From Halocatena halophila (GTDB taxonomy: Archaea; Halobacteriota; Halobacteria; Halobacteriales; Haloarculaceae), in assembly GCA_027563145.1 (NCBI GenBank), contig CP071306.1:2294001-2358000 (forward strand): a DNA stretch of 64,000 bases, read 5' to 3'. Each line of letters begins with the position of its first letter. Within the stretch, counting starts at the first letter, position 1. Shown piece after piece: positions 1-7,558 of the stretch. The notes under the pieces are model-generated. The model searched no databases and had not been told where the DNA came from. It worked only from the letters and a program-made list of their open reading frames with translations. The position numbers and the translations under genes were made by a program.

Positions 1-249
1 CGTGAGCCTGCCGACGATCTGCTCTGTGTCGTCGGCTCACAGAAGGTTTCGTTCGACGTGTATGAGCGTGCTGATTACAACGTCGCCGTGACGAACCAGC
101 CACATTCGGAGGTTGCGGGGCTTGCCGTGTTTTTAGATCGGTTGTTCGAGGGCGATGAGCTCGATCGGGAGTGGGACGATGCCGATCGGCGGGTTATTCC
201 GAAGGAAACGGGAAAGAAGGTGGTGCCCACAGAAACGCTCGATGAGTGA
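1..249 (+). CDS. trm56: tRNA (cytidine(56)-2'-O)-methyltransferase, C-terminal part
   Basis: This is the last 82 codons of a gene cut by the window edge; the frame is open from base 1 to TGA at 247-249. The stretch TNQPHSEVAGLAVFLDRL (about residues 31-48 of the visible part) matches the conserved C-terminal end of archaeal Trm56, a SPOUT-class enzyme that methylates the ribose of C56 in the tRNA T-loop using SAM. The knot that binds SAM lies partly in this segment. The downstream cupin gene overlaps its stop codon, so the two are probably co-transcribed. The identification rests on family recall of this motif; the N-terminus is not visible. Confidence 0.85.
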   Translation, partial: REPADDLLCVVGSQKVSFDVYERADYNVAVTNQPHSEVAGLAVFLDRLFEGDELDREWDDADRRVIPKETGKKVVPTETLDE

Positions 250-824
250 TGGAACGGAGTGGGCTCAAGCAGCTGGCTGCTGATTCGCTTTCCGGTGGCG
301 AGCGGTACTCGCTCGGCGATTCGCTGGGAACGGAGGCCTGTGCGATAAACTGGTATGTGATCGAGCCGGGTGGGGAGCTGCCCGGCGGTGTTCACGCTCA
401 CGGCGATCAGGAAGAGCTGTTCGTGGTGCGTTCGGGAACGGCGACGTTCGAGACGTTCGACGGGCGCGTTTCAGTTGGTGCTGACGAGGCGATTCGATTC
501 GAGCGAGGAGAGTTTCATCATGGCTACAACGCTGGCTCGTCGACGCTGGAGCTAGTGGCTATTGGTGCACCGAAAGACACCAGCGAGATTTTTGTGCCGT
601 TTGCGTGTGCCGACTGTGGTCACCAGTGGCTTCAATTGGAAACTGACGGGCGGGTCACCTTCGAGTGTAACGGCTGTGGAACGACGAAAACACCGCTATT
701 GCGCTGTCCGGAGTGTGAAACAGGTGGGCTCTCGTGCCGGCTTGATGCGGACTGTGTGCCGATCGTTCGGTGTGATGAGTGTGAGAAGGCGTTCGATCGT
801 TCGAATTTCGATTTGGGGTTCTAG
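246..824 (+). CDS. cupin domain protein with C-terminal zinc ribbons
   Basis: The 192-aa protein has two parts. Residues 30-110 form a cupin barrel with the metal-binding signature HAHGDQEELFVV (H50, H52, E56) and a second motif near H91-H92. Residues 118-185 carry four CxxC pairs (121/124, 141/144, 154/157, 176/179), enough for two zinc ribbons. GTG at 246 or ATG at 249 can start it; both overlap the trm56 stop, suggesting translational coupling. Cupins of this type bind small ligands or a metal, and the ribbons suggest binding to nucleic acid or protein. The substrate is unknown. Being beside trm56 hints at RNA metabolism, which is inference only. Confidence 0.8.
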   Translation: MMERSGLKQLAADSLSGGERYSLGDSLGTEACAINWYVIEPGGELPGGVHAHGDQEELFVVRSGTATFETFDGRVSVGADEAIRFERGEFHHGYNAGSSTLELVAIGAPKDTSEIFVPFACADCGHQWLQLETDGRVTFECNGCGTTKTPLLRCPECETGGLSCRLDADCVPIVRCDECEKAFDRSNFDLGF

Positions 825-837
825 GAAACTGGACTGT

Positions 838-1044
838 TTATTCATAAGCAGTGATCAATAAGACAATAAGGAAACAACCGGCTGCAATGAGAAAGAGTAA
901 CGAATCGCTCCCGGCTATCTCACCGGACCATAGCACATTCCGCAAGCCGATATACCCATTCACAACAAATGCGATAGCGATCGCAAGAATTCCAAGCGCA
1001 TCTTTTAGATTCTCAGCAATAATATATCTCTTTTTGTCTACCAT
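838..1044 (-). CDS. small two-helix membrane protein, unknown function
   Basis: The 68-aa product has a charged N-terminus (MVDKKRYIIAENLKDA) followed by two hydrophobic segments, about residues 16-36 and 46-65, so it should be a small integral membrane protein. Just upstream on the minus strand (bases 1045-1080) the sequence is very AT-rich, consistent with a promoter and a short or absent leader. It converges with the cupin gene, 13 bases away. I do not recognise a family. It lies downstream of the cobalt-transport pair, but its own AT-rich upstream sequence argues against it being the last gene of that unit. Confidence 0.6.
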   Translation of the reverse strand: MVDKKRYIIAENLKDALGILAIAIAFVVNGYIGLRNVLWSGEIAGSDSLLFLIAAGCFLIVLLITAYE

Positions 1045-1153
1045 ACATAAACTAAGAAGTTCTAATATACTAAGATATTAGGATGCAACGTGATCCTAGA
1101 AATCTTAACTAGATTGAAGCTGAGTGATTGCCAAGCAAAGGATACAGCAGCAC

Positions 1154-1462
1154 TTACTCAGCCAGTCCCTGTCCCACACCGAGCGCAACGGCTAGCGTGA
1201 GCACGGTGCCAACCGCTCCAGCAATGAGCGTGCCGGCGGCGGTTCCCAGCCCAGGAATCCCATACTCAGTGAACAGCCCTGCAACGATCACCGTCGCATG
1301 TGTTCTCGCACCAGTGAGTTCGGCGGCGTGTTCCAGCGGTTCGATGTAGCCAACGGCTTCTGCGCCGATCGCAAACAGCGGCGACACAGCCACCAACAGG
1401 GCAAGTCCACCGATCGCTTTGATCATCCAGTCGCGATCGATATGTGAACCCTGCACGCTCAT
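1154..1462 (-). CDS. cbiN: PDGLE-domain cobalt transport accessory membrane protein (CbiN-like)
   Basis: The 102-aa protein has two transmembrane segments (about residues 14-34 and 74-98) and an extracytoplasmic loop with SPLFAIGAEAVGYIEPLE, which fits the PDGLE-domain proteins that pair with CbiM in cobalt ECF transporters. It starts 4 bases inside the end of cbiM (ATG overlapping the cbiM stop), a typical coupled arrangement. In this family the small protein supports substrate capture by the S component. The literal PDGLE motif is degenerate here, so the family call relies on position and topology as well as sequence. Confidence 0.75.
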   Translation of the reverse strand: MSVQGSHIDRDWMIKAIGGLALLVAVSPLFAIGAEAVGYIEPLEHAAELTGARTHATVIVAGLFTEYGIPGLGTAAGTLIAGAVGTVLTLAVALGVGQGLAE

Positions 1463-2097
1463 GCCTGTGCCCCCTGTCGGCTCACATCACTCGCCGTCGA
1501 TCCAGTCGTCTCCAGCAGCCACACGCCGAGCAGCGTCAGTAGCCCTTCACCGACGCCGAGCAGCGCGTGACCGCCACCCATGACGACGACCGTCGTCACC
1601 AGCTCGTAGCCAAACGCGGGGCTGAGTCCCAGTTCGATCCCAGCAGCGAGTGCTGCGAGCGTGATCGACCCCCAGCCGGCAGCCACGATCGCGGTCGGCC
1701 GGTGGTAGCCAGCGAGCAGCTGATAGATCGCATAGCCACCAAGCGTCTCAACAATTGCCATGTTGAACACGTTCGCACCCAGCGCGAGCACGCCGCCATC
1801 ACCGAAGACGAACGCCTGAATGGCGAGCACGATCGACACCGACACGATCCCGAGCCGTGGCCCGAGGACGATCGCCGCCAGCGCACCACCGACGAAATGC
1901 GCACTGACGGGCGTGGGAAGCGGCCAGTTGAGCAACTGCGCCGCGAAAATCCCCGCGGTAACGATGGCAAACAGCTGAATGCGCGCCGTCGAAAGCGTGC
2001 CACGAAGTCTGTGTAAACACGTTCCGACGACGAGACTCGAAACGACGAGCAACGCGCCAACCATCCATGGATGTAAAAATCCGTCTGGTGTGTGCAT
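1459..2097 (-). CDS. cbiM: cobalt/nickel ECF transporter substrate-binding subunit CbiM
   Basis: The 212-aa membrane protein begins MHTPDGFLHPW; in CbiM/NikM the conserved N-terminal His (H2) coordinates the incoming metal, so the ATG at 2097 is well supported. Six or seven hydrophobic segments follow, including the conserved run PVSAHFVGGALAA near residue 63. A TATA-like sequence lies 27 bases upstream, as for a leaderless mRNA. CbiM gives Co2+ (or Ni2+) specificity to an ECF importer. The partners CbiQ (permease) and CbiO (ATPase) are not encoded next to it, so they must lie elsewhere or be shared. Cobalt would serve cobalamin synthesis. Confidence 0.9.
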   Translation of the reverse strand: MHTPDGFLHPWMVGALLVVSSLVVGTCLHRLRGTLSTARIQLFAIVTAGIFAAQLLNWPLPTPVSAHFVGGALAAIVLGPRLGIVSVSIVLAIQAFVFGDGGVLALGANVFNMAIVETLGGYAIYQLLAGYHRPTAIVAAGWGSITLAALAAGIELGLSPAFGYELVTTVVVMGGGHALLGVGEGLLTLLGVWLLETTGSTASDVSRQGAQA

Positions 2098-2120
2098 ACG
2101 TCTGATCTGTTCGTGATCAC

Positions 2121-2127
2121 TAATAAA
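2121..2127 (-). promoter_or_regulatory. TATA-like box of cbiM
   Basis: On the minus strand this reads TTTATTA, centred 27 bases before the cbiM ATG. That spacing is what haloarchaeal leaderless promoters show. A partly palindromic TGATCAC lies just downstream (2114-2120) and could be an operator, but this is unproven. Confidence 0.5.
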
Positions 2128-2182
2128 CGCTCGTCCGCGACTGTGGCTCCGCCTTCATACCGATCCCCGCAAGAGAAATGAT

Positions 2183-2281
2183 ATGAAAAATCACGACGCA
2201 GTTTCGACTCATGTCATTGTTTACCTCGATGAGGTTCTGGAGCAGGCAAAGTGGCTCGTGGGGAACGGATCTGATATTTGA
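2183..2281 (+). pseudogene. 32-aa ORF, possibly a gene start cut off by the IS relic
   Basis: ATG at 2183 opens a frame of 32 residues (MKNHDAVSTHVIVYLDEVLE...) that ends in TGA exactly where IS-like sequence begins on the opposite strand. The composition is protein-like and acidic. It may be the surviving N-terminus of a gene interrupted by the insertion, or a chance frame. I do not recognise it. Confidence 0.25.
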
Positions 2282-2700
2282 GGATCAGTGAACTACCGCG
2301 CCCAACCGCCCTCGGGGCTACTCGCCCCTCGTTGTAGAGGACGAGGATTCCTGTATCGACGTCAGAACTTGCATCCACGGTAGACACAGAAGTTATAGAC
2401 TCCGCAGGCGATTTCCCTTCACAGGCGGTTTGGAGTGTCCCACTCCTACGAATCGACACTCGAACCACACATCAGCCGCACGCTTATTGTCGCGTTTGAA
2501 CGGCGGACGCGATATGGTGAGTATCGTAATATCTTATTGTGAACGATTGGGTAGTAACTTTGCCGAATTGGACGGAAGCAACCAAAGACGGCGGTAACGA
2601 ATCGCAGAGCGATTCGTTTGCTAACCAGAAGCCGGAAGCTTCTGGTGAACACTGTCCCCCCTCCCTGCTCACACATTCGGTGCTCGCTGAGGAAAGGGGT
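2282..2700 (-). mobile_element. decayed IS200/IS605-like remnant (3' end of a tnpB-like gene plus hairpins)
   Basis: No intact gene fills this stretch. On the minus strand a broken frame (about 2468 down to 2290) gives phrases typical of the variable tails of haloarchaeal TnpB-like proteins, for example DASSDVDTGILVLYNEG, followed by a GC-rich imperfect stem (2305-2335). Upstream in the same orientation are two perfect hairpins (2596-2618 and 2624-2646), the type of subterminal structure recognised by IS200/IS605 transposases. No tnpA or complete tnpB is present, so it is a relic. The assignment is from pattern memory, not a database match. Confidence 0.45.
2596..2646. repeat. two tandem perfect hairpins
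   Basis: The first stem is AACGAATCGC / GCGATTCGTT (2596-2605 with 2609-2618; loop AGA). The second is ACCAGAAGC / GCTTCTGGT (2624-2632 with 2638-2646; loop CGGAA). Only five bases separate them. Both stems are perfect, inside otherwise decayed sequence. Confidence 0.85.
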
Positions 2701-2747
2701 CTGAGCGACTAATTTCAGGTAAAATGTTCGCAGGTGAGATTCACTTT

Positions 2748-3872
2748 TCAAAACCGCTCCACAGAGAACGCACTCGCATCAATTGGTGAGGTATCTTCGG
2801 CCACCAACGCTGCGGCGAGTTCACCGACTGCAGGTGCCAACTTAAACCCATGTCCAGACATCCCGACAGCCACAACAACCCGATCACGTCCCGGAAGATG
2901 ATCAATGATAAAGTCACCGTCGGGCGTGTGCGTAAGCACACATTCGCGTATCCCCATCGTTGAGCCATCACCCGCAGGGGCGAAATCCTGTGCGAATCCC
3001 CTCGCTGCGTCAGCCTCATCTAGTGACGCGCTGGGATTGTCTTCAGGATGAACATCTACTCCATCGACGTGGGGAGCGCCCACCTTGAATCCCCCTAGTC
3101 GGGGTTCTGGCATGCCATAGAAGTGCCGCCCGTCAACAACATCCATTACGAATACGGGGAACGATTCCGGTGCGAACGCTGCGCGATCGGTTGGAAGGAA
3201 TCGACACGCGACGGACCGTTCGCGTTCCAAGACCGATCCTACAGTCTCAAGGCTGTGGGCAGCCCATGCTCCGGATGCAATAACAATTTTCTCTGCTCGC
3301 CACGTCGTCATGGGAGTTTGCACTGCAACCCCATCACTGGTTTCGGTCCAATTGGTGACTGGCTCACGGGCACGGAGCCGTGCTCCCGAGTTGAGTGCTG
3401 CATCAGCTAACGTAACAAGACACTGGTGGGCGTCGAGCACCCCTCCTTCAGGTTGATAGACAGCTCGATACTCGTCGGGGAGTTCGTAGGCTGGGAACCG
3501 ATCGTTCACCGTCTCAGCGTCCAATACTTCATGGTTGATGTCATGGACACGGCACGTTTCAAGCGCACCAGTGAACGTGTCACCGTCGCTCTGACCGATC
3601 GTGAGTGAGCCAGTTGTGACGAATAGGTTCTCGGATGTGGAGTTGTCAAGTGTGAGCCACCGCTCTCGACTCCGCTCCAGGAGGGGAAGGTATTTCTCTC
3701 CCTCGTGGTAGGCAAACCGAAATATTCGACCCGAACCGTACGATGTGGCCGTTGGATTGGGGAAATCTCCCGCCTCAAGAATGAGAACGTCCTGTCCCTC
3801 TTTCGCGAGGTGGGCAGCGGTCGCACACCCGACAATCCCTGCACCGACTACGATGATGTCAGCTTCATCCAT
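2748..3872 (-). CDS. FAD-dependent oxidase, sarcosine / N-methyl-amino-acid oxidase family
   Basis: The 374-aa protein opens with a Rossmann dinucleotide motif (VVGAGIVGCATAAHLA, residues 8-23, GxGxxG) and ends with the family C-terminal block GMSGHGFKLAPAVGE (337-351). Cys311 in IRECVLTHTPDGDFIID sits where monomeric sarcosine oxidase and N-methyltryptophan oxidase attach FAD covalently. The expected reaction is oxidative demethylation of an N-methyl amino acid, giving the amine, formaldehyde and H2O2. The length is normal for the family (370-390). The enzyme is cytoplasmic and stands alone between the IS relic and the AT-rich island. The exact substrate cannot be told. Confidence 0.88.
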   Translation of the reverse strand: MDEADIIVVGAGIVGCATAAHLAKEGQDVLILEAGDFPNPTATSYGSGRIFRFAYHEGEKYLPLLERSRERWLTLDNSTSENLFVTTGSLTIGQSDGDTFTGALETCRVHDINHEVLDAETVNDRFPAYELPDEYRAVYQPEGGVLDAHQCLVTLADAALNSGARLRAREPVTNWTETSDGVAVQTPMTTWRAEKIVIASGAWAAHSLETVGSVLERERSVACRFLPTDRAAFAPESFPVFVMDVVDGRHFYGMPEPRLGGFKVGAPHVDGVDVHPEDNPSASLDEADAARGFAQDFAPAGDGSTMGIRECVLTHTPDGDFIIDHLPGRDRVVVAVGMSGHGFKLAPAVGELAAALVAEDTSPIDASAFSVERF

Positions 3873-4007
3873 ATTCAGTCATTGTATCGCGTCTACTCCT
3901 TACTTTCGCCCCTAAAATAATCTGTAATCGAACCTTCTATCTATGGCACATTTACTAACTTCAATCTAGAAAAATTGACATGTATCCTGAACTAACCAAC
4001 AACGTTA

Positions 4008-4034
4008 ACAAATATCATGGCATACCTATATGAC
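4008..4034 (+). promoter_or_regulatory. candidate promoter of the 476-aa gene
   Basis: Two AT-rich TATA-like stretches precede the gene: ACAAATATC (about 4008-4016) and CTATATGA (4026-4033). The first would place a transcript start near an in-frame ATG at 4035. The second would place it near 4055, giving a short leader ahead of ATG 4080. Which one is used decides whether the upstream stop codon discussed for the gene matters. Confidence 0.4.
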
Positions 4035-4079
4035 ATGAGGCAGACATGAAGGTCGCTGATCCGAACTCTTGCAGGAGCT

Positions 4080-5510
4080 ATGACCGTTTTCGGAGGAATC
4101 GATGGTGGAGCGCTAGCAGCTTCATCTACCGGTACCGTTAATATAGATAAAAAACAACAATCTGGTCTCTATCAGACCATGCAACAGGAAGGATATACAA
4201 CACTTCCAGGACTATGTTTTACAACACTGTACTCTCATCTTCCTCAAATACTCAATCAGAGTCGTCACCAGCCGGTTATTTTCATCGACACATATGATTA
4301 TGAGCGGTTGCGCGGACAAGCTGTGCGACAACGAGACAATGAGTACGCACAGATTCGTGCGATGATCACAGAGACTCTCCAACAGCAAGGGATCATCCGG
4401 GTAATCGACTATTCACGCTTCTACTCTGCTTCGAAAAAAGAGCGGTACCTGCGCCGCTACCGGAGAGCGCTTGAATCGCTCTCGGAGCACGAGAACCAAA
4501 GAATCGCAAGCCAGGCCCTTGATGGCTACGCTCAATTCGGCCGGGGAAGCTACGCACGGGCGTTCCGAGAAGCCTTGGACAACTGGGATATCAACAAAGA
4601 CAAACTCAGGCAACTACGATCTCATCAAGACCGGATCGAGCGCGGGCTTGCTGATCCCATCCAATTCAACGAGGATCTTGCGGCACAGTATCTCGCGGCA
4701 CTGGCCGTTCGAGAGGGAGCTAACAGGTACTTCGACGGAATCAATGTTGTCGGCACTATTGGTCAAGGTGAGCAAGAATCCATCGCAAACGTACTTCGTG
4801 AGACTGATGTCCCAATTAGTGATGATGTGCTCGGACTGAGTTCGAGCGGACAATCTCTTCGGACAGTTGGCCGCCCCAGCATCGAAGAAACAGCAGGCTA
4901 TCACCGCGTTTTCGAGGCAGTCAAGACCGCTGCTCAAGAGGCATTAGACGTCCAGCACAACAATTGGTACACTCTCGGCTCCCGATTAGCAGTCCCATTG
5001 CACTCAACTCTCTTTGCTGGCACTAGCCTCTCCAAAGTTGAACAGAATCCACAGGAAATAGCTAAGGAAACGAAACAGGTCCTCGACCGTCTCGATCAGC
5101 GCGCCGAGACGAACCAAATAGAACATATCCAATACCAGGCTGAGCGGATCGCAGAGGAACACGAAATGACGAACCAAACGACAAACAAGATAGAGAGCCA
5201 ACTCAGGGAAGCCGCGAACCTCGCCAACTTTTCCGACGATATCTACGAGTTGCAGGATACAGGAGATTATTCTTCAGAAGCGTTATTCACGGCAGCTGCG
5301 ATAAAAACTGATCCGCACCACCGACAGAACACAGATGCAATTCATCGACGAGCTGAGTCGCTCCAACGCTGGCTCTCGTCGGTCACAGCACCCGATCATG
5401 AGCTGACAGACTATTTTGACCGGGCAGACTTCAAACGGAAAGAAAAAGATCGAAGTAGAACCAACGGATTTTGGGTCTTTTCCCAGCAGCAACGAGCAAT
5501 TTCAGGCTAA
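4080..5510 (+). CDS. unknown 476-aa protein, possibly a Tat-secreted protein with a disrupted signal
   Basis: I do not recognise this protein. From ATG 4080 it begins with a short hydrophobic stretch (MTVFGGIDGGALAAS), then a mixed globular region with VIFIDTYDYERLRG near residue 66, a very basic helix around residues 115-130 (KKERYLRRYRRALES), and a long helical, Gln/Glu-rich region (about 320-400) that could form a coiled coil. In the same frame an upstream ATG (4035) encodes MRQT-stop-RSLIRTLAGAM, so the N-terminus resembles a Tat signal whose first Arg codon (CGA) has become TGA. ATG 4080 is the first start after that stop. AGGAG lies only 2 bases before it, which is too close for a normal Shine-Dalgarno site. 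The gene converges with and overlaps the next one by 4 bases. Confidence 0.7.
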   Translation: MTVFGGIDGGALAASSTGTVNIDKKQQSGLYQTMQQEGYTTLPGLCFTTLYSHLPQILNQSRHQPVIFIDTYDYERLRGQAVRQRDNEYAQIRAMITETLQQQGIIRVIDYSRFYSASKKERYLRRYRRALESLSEHENQRIASQALDGYAQFGRGSYARAFREALDNWDINKDKLRQLRSHQDRIERGLADPIQFNEDLAAQYLAALAVREGANRYFDGINVVGTIGQGEQESIANVLRETDVPISDDVLGLSSSGQSLRTVGRPSIEETAGYHRVFEAVKTAAQEALDVQHNNWYTLGSRLAVPLHSTLFAGTSLSKVEQNPQEIAKETKQVLDRLDQRAETNQIEHIQYQAERIAEEHEMTNQTTNKIESQLREAANLANFSDDIYELQDTGDYSSEALFTAAAIKTDPHHRQNTDAIHRRAESLQRWLSSVTAPDHELTDYFDRADFKRKEKDRSRTNGFWVFSQQQRAISG

Positions 5511-6490
5511 CGTCCCTTGTTATCGAGTTCTCCAAACATTAAGCTGACATCTTCAGTTTGAGGTTGTATCATCCACGTCAAATCGAGAGGGGTATCTTCG
5601 TCGTATTCTTCTCGTAGACGTACCGCTTCTTCAACGAACTCCCCAACGGTCACCGTGTTCGAAAGCGTTAAGACTGATTTATTCCCCAGTTGGTACTCGG
5701 GGACGATTGCCATTTTGTCTGATGCGGTATCGACCGTGAGGGGTATTCCACTGTTTTGAGTGGGAGGGGAAGCGATGAGCTGGTCCTTGGCCGACGAGGG
5801 TTCCCATACCGGTGGATCATCCCCACGCGTATTTCCCACGGATTTTATAACCTGTTCGATAAATCGTTCCTGTGCCTCGCCTTTGTCAGTGAGTGTTACT
5901 GTTGCATCTTCAAATATTATAGAACCAGCTTCTGCCAACTTTGTTACTTGTTGTCGAACGTGCTTTCGCTCGACTGTTTCCCCACGTTGATCCTGACGTG
6001 TACGAACATCAGAAATGATCGTAGAGAGTTTAACTGGCTCTTGCTTGAGAAGATCGATCTGTTCACCGACAGAATTATTCACGCCAATTGAATGAAAGAC
6101 TAAAAATGAGAGTGGCCCACGAGCAGCAGGTAGTGGATCGAGACATCTCTCTACCTCTGCAAGTTCGGCATCTTCCTGCCAGTCAATACTCGCAAGAGAT
6201 ACTCCAAGGCGATGTAGCAGAGAATCGATCTCCCCATAGATCTCAGAGCCTACAGTAGTGAGCGTGTTATCTGGTTTGTTGACAATTGGTGTTGGGAGAT
6301 TGCTAAGTGTCGTTAGATGCTTTGAGATCAAGGATGAGGAACATCCTAGCTCTTCTGCCATCTCAATTTGAGTGTCATGACCATCCCCCAAGACCGCCAG
6401 TGTTGCCAGTCGTGTCGCGGTTAAATACTGGATAATTTCACCAGCTTCGATTATTAACTTCGTTTCCCTTTCGGGACGTTCGGCAGACAT
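5507..6490 (-). CDS. winged helix-turn-helix regulator, accessory type
   Basis: The 327-aa protein has an ArsR/MarR-like DNA-binding region at its N-terminus (about residues 20-100: RLATLAVLGDGHDTQIEMAE, then recognition-helix-like CSSSLISKHLTTLS). A second winged-helix-like region follows (about 125-225), with HVRQQVTKLAEAGSIIFED and a TLTDKGEAQERF wing. The C-terminal 90 residues are acidic and unassigned. It probably acts as a transcriptional regulator in the cytoplasm. It is convergent with the 476-aa unknown gene (stop codons interlock in CTAA at 5507-5510) and divergent from the TFB operon, so either could be its target; this is inference. Confidence 0.75.
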   Translation of the reverse strand: MSAERPERETKLIIEAGEIIQYLTATRLATLAVLGDGHDTQIEMAEELGCSSSLISKHLTTLSNLPTPIVNKPDNTLTTVGSEIYGEIDSLLHRLGVSLASIDWQEDAELAEVERCLDPLPAARGPLSFLVFHSIGVNNSVGEQIDLLKQEPVKLSTIISDVRTRQDQRGETVERKHVRQQVTKLAEAGSIIFEDATVTLTDKGEAQERFIEQVIKSVGNTRGDDPPVWEPSSAKDQLIASPPTQNSGIPLTVDTASDKMAIVPEYQLGNKSVLTLSNTVTVGEFVEEAVRLREEYDEDTPLDLTWMIQPQTEDVSLMFGELDNKGR

Positions 6491-6610
6491 ATCTAGTCAC
6501 AACGAAGAGGCCAGTAAAGAAATTTGTGATAACTTTCCATATCCACTCTTTTCGTGGTTAGATAGTGATATCCATATATAACAGTGGATGATTAGAAGTT
6601 AGTAGGAAAT

Positions 6611-6620
6611 ATTTTAATAG
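6611..6620 (+). promoter_or_regulatory. TATA-like box of the TFB operon
   Basis: TTTTAATA (6612-6619), preceded by a purine-rich GGAAAT that could serve as BRE, is centred 29 bases before ATG 6645. The spacing supports a leaderless mRNA and selects ATG 6645 over the GTG at 6639. Confidence 0.6.
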
Positions 6621-6644
6621 TATAGGTGATAAACATGGGTGTGC

Positions 6645-7556
6645 ATGAACACATATTCCGTGGCCCAGTCTTGCATAAACTGCGACGGGCCAGTTGAAAA
6701 AGACCCAAAACACGGTGAGAAGGCATGTGCAGAGTGTGGCGAGATACTTAGTGACAAAGAAATTGATCACGGACCCGAGTGGCGCTCGTTCAGCTTCGAA
6801 GAGAGTCAGCAGAAATCTCGCGTCGGCCCGCCAACGGGTCGATCACTCCACGATCGTGGCCTGTCGACCACGATCAGCTGGGCTGACAAGGACGCGAACG
6901 GAAACGTCCTGCCGGCGCAGAAGCGCCGGCAGATGAACCGGCTTCGAACATGGCATTTTCGCTCTCAGACGCCTGACTCGAAACACCAGTATCGCAAACA
7001 GGCACTCGGAGAGATCGATCGTATGGGCTCAGCGCTCGGTCTTCCAACGGATGTCCGCAAGACAGCAGGAGATATCTTCCGGCAGGCACACCAGAACGGA
7101 ATCGTGGTTGGTCGATCAATCGAGGCAGTCGCAGCGGCTGGGCTGCATATCGCCGCCGCAATCGCTAGCCTCCACCGAACTCTTGACGAGATTACCCACG
7201 TCGCTCGTGTCGAGCGGACAGCCATCGCACGGGCAAAACGCGCAATCAACGCCGAATTCAATCTCGCGCTCGAACCCAGTCACCCATCGACATTTCTGGA
7301 GCGGTTTGGATCGGAGCTCGATCTGAACGCAAAATCTATCCAGAAAGCACGGGCGGTGCTTGAATCAGCTCCTGAGGAGTATCTCGGCTCGGGAGCCAGC
7401 CCCGTCACCATTGCGGCCTCTGCACTCTATCTCGGAGATAGACTCACCGGCGGACCAGCAGTCACCCAGCAGGAAGTCGGAGACTGTTGTGATATCTACG
7501 ACAGGGTGATCCAGAACCACTACCCACAGCTCGAAGCGTTCTACGAGGTGCGCTGA
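6645..7556 (+). CDS. tfb: transcription initiation factor IIB (TFB), accessory copy
   Basis: The 303-aa protein has the TFB plan: an N-terminal zinc ribbon (CINC near residue 9, CAEC near residue 28), a B-finger/linker region (GPEWRSFSFEESQQKSRVG), and two cyclin-fold repeats (about 105-200 and 205-300). TFB binds TBP and the BRE and recruits RNA polymerase to the TATA box. Haloarchaea carry several TFBs, and extra ones rewire subsets of promoters. This copy sits in an AT-rich accessory island and heads a compact operon: the next gene starts 2 bases after its stop. That suggests a dedicated initiation factor for local or mobile genes, which is inference. Confidence 0.92.
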   Translation: MNTYSVAQSCINCDGPVEKDPKHGEKACAECGEILSDKEIDHGPEWRSFSFEESQQKSRVGPPTGRSLHDRGLSTTISWADKDANGNVLPAQKRRQMNRLRTWHFRSQTPDSKHQYRKQALGEIDRMGSALGLPTDVRKTAGDIFRQAHQNGIVVGRSIEAVAAAGLHIAAAIASLHRTLDEITHVARVERTAIARAKRAINAEFNLALEPSHPSTFLERFGSELDLNAKSIQKARAVLESAPEEYLGSGASPVTIAASALYLGDRLTGGPAVTQQEVGDCCDIYDRVIQNHYPQLEAFYEVR

Positions 7557-7558
7557 TC

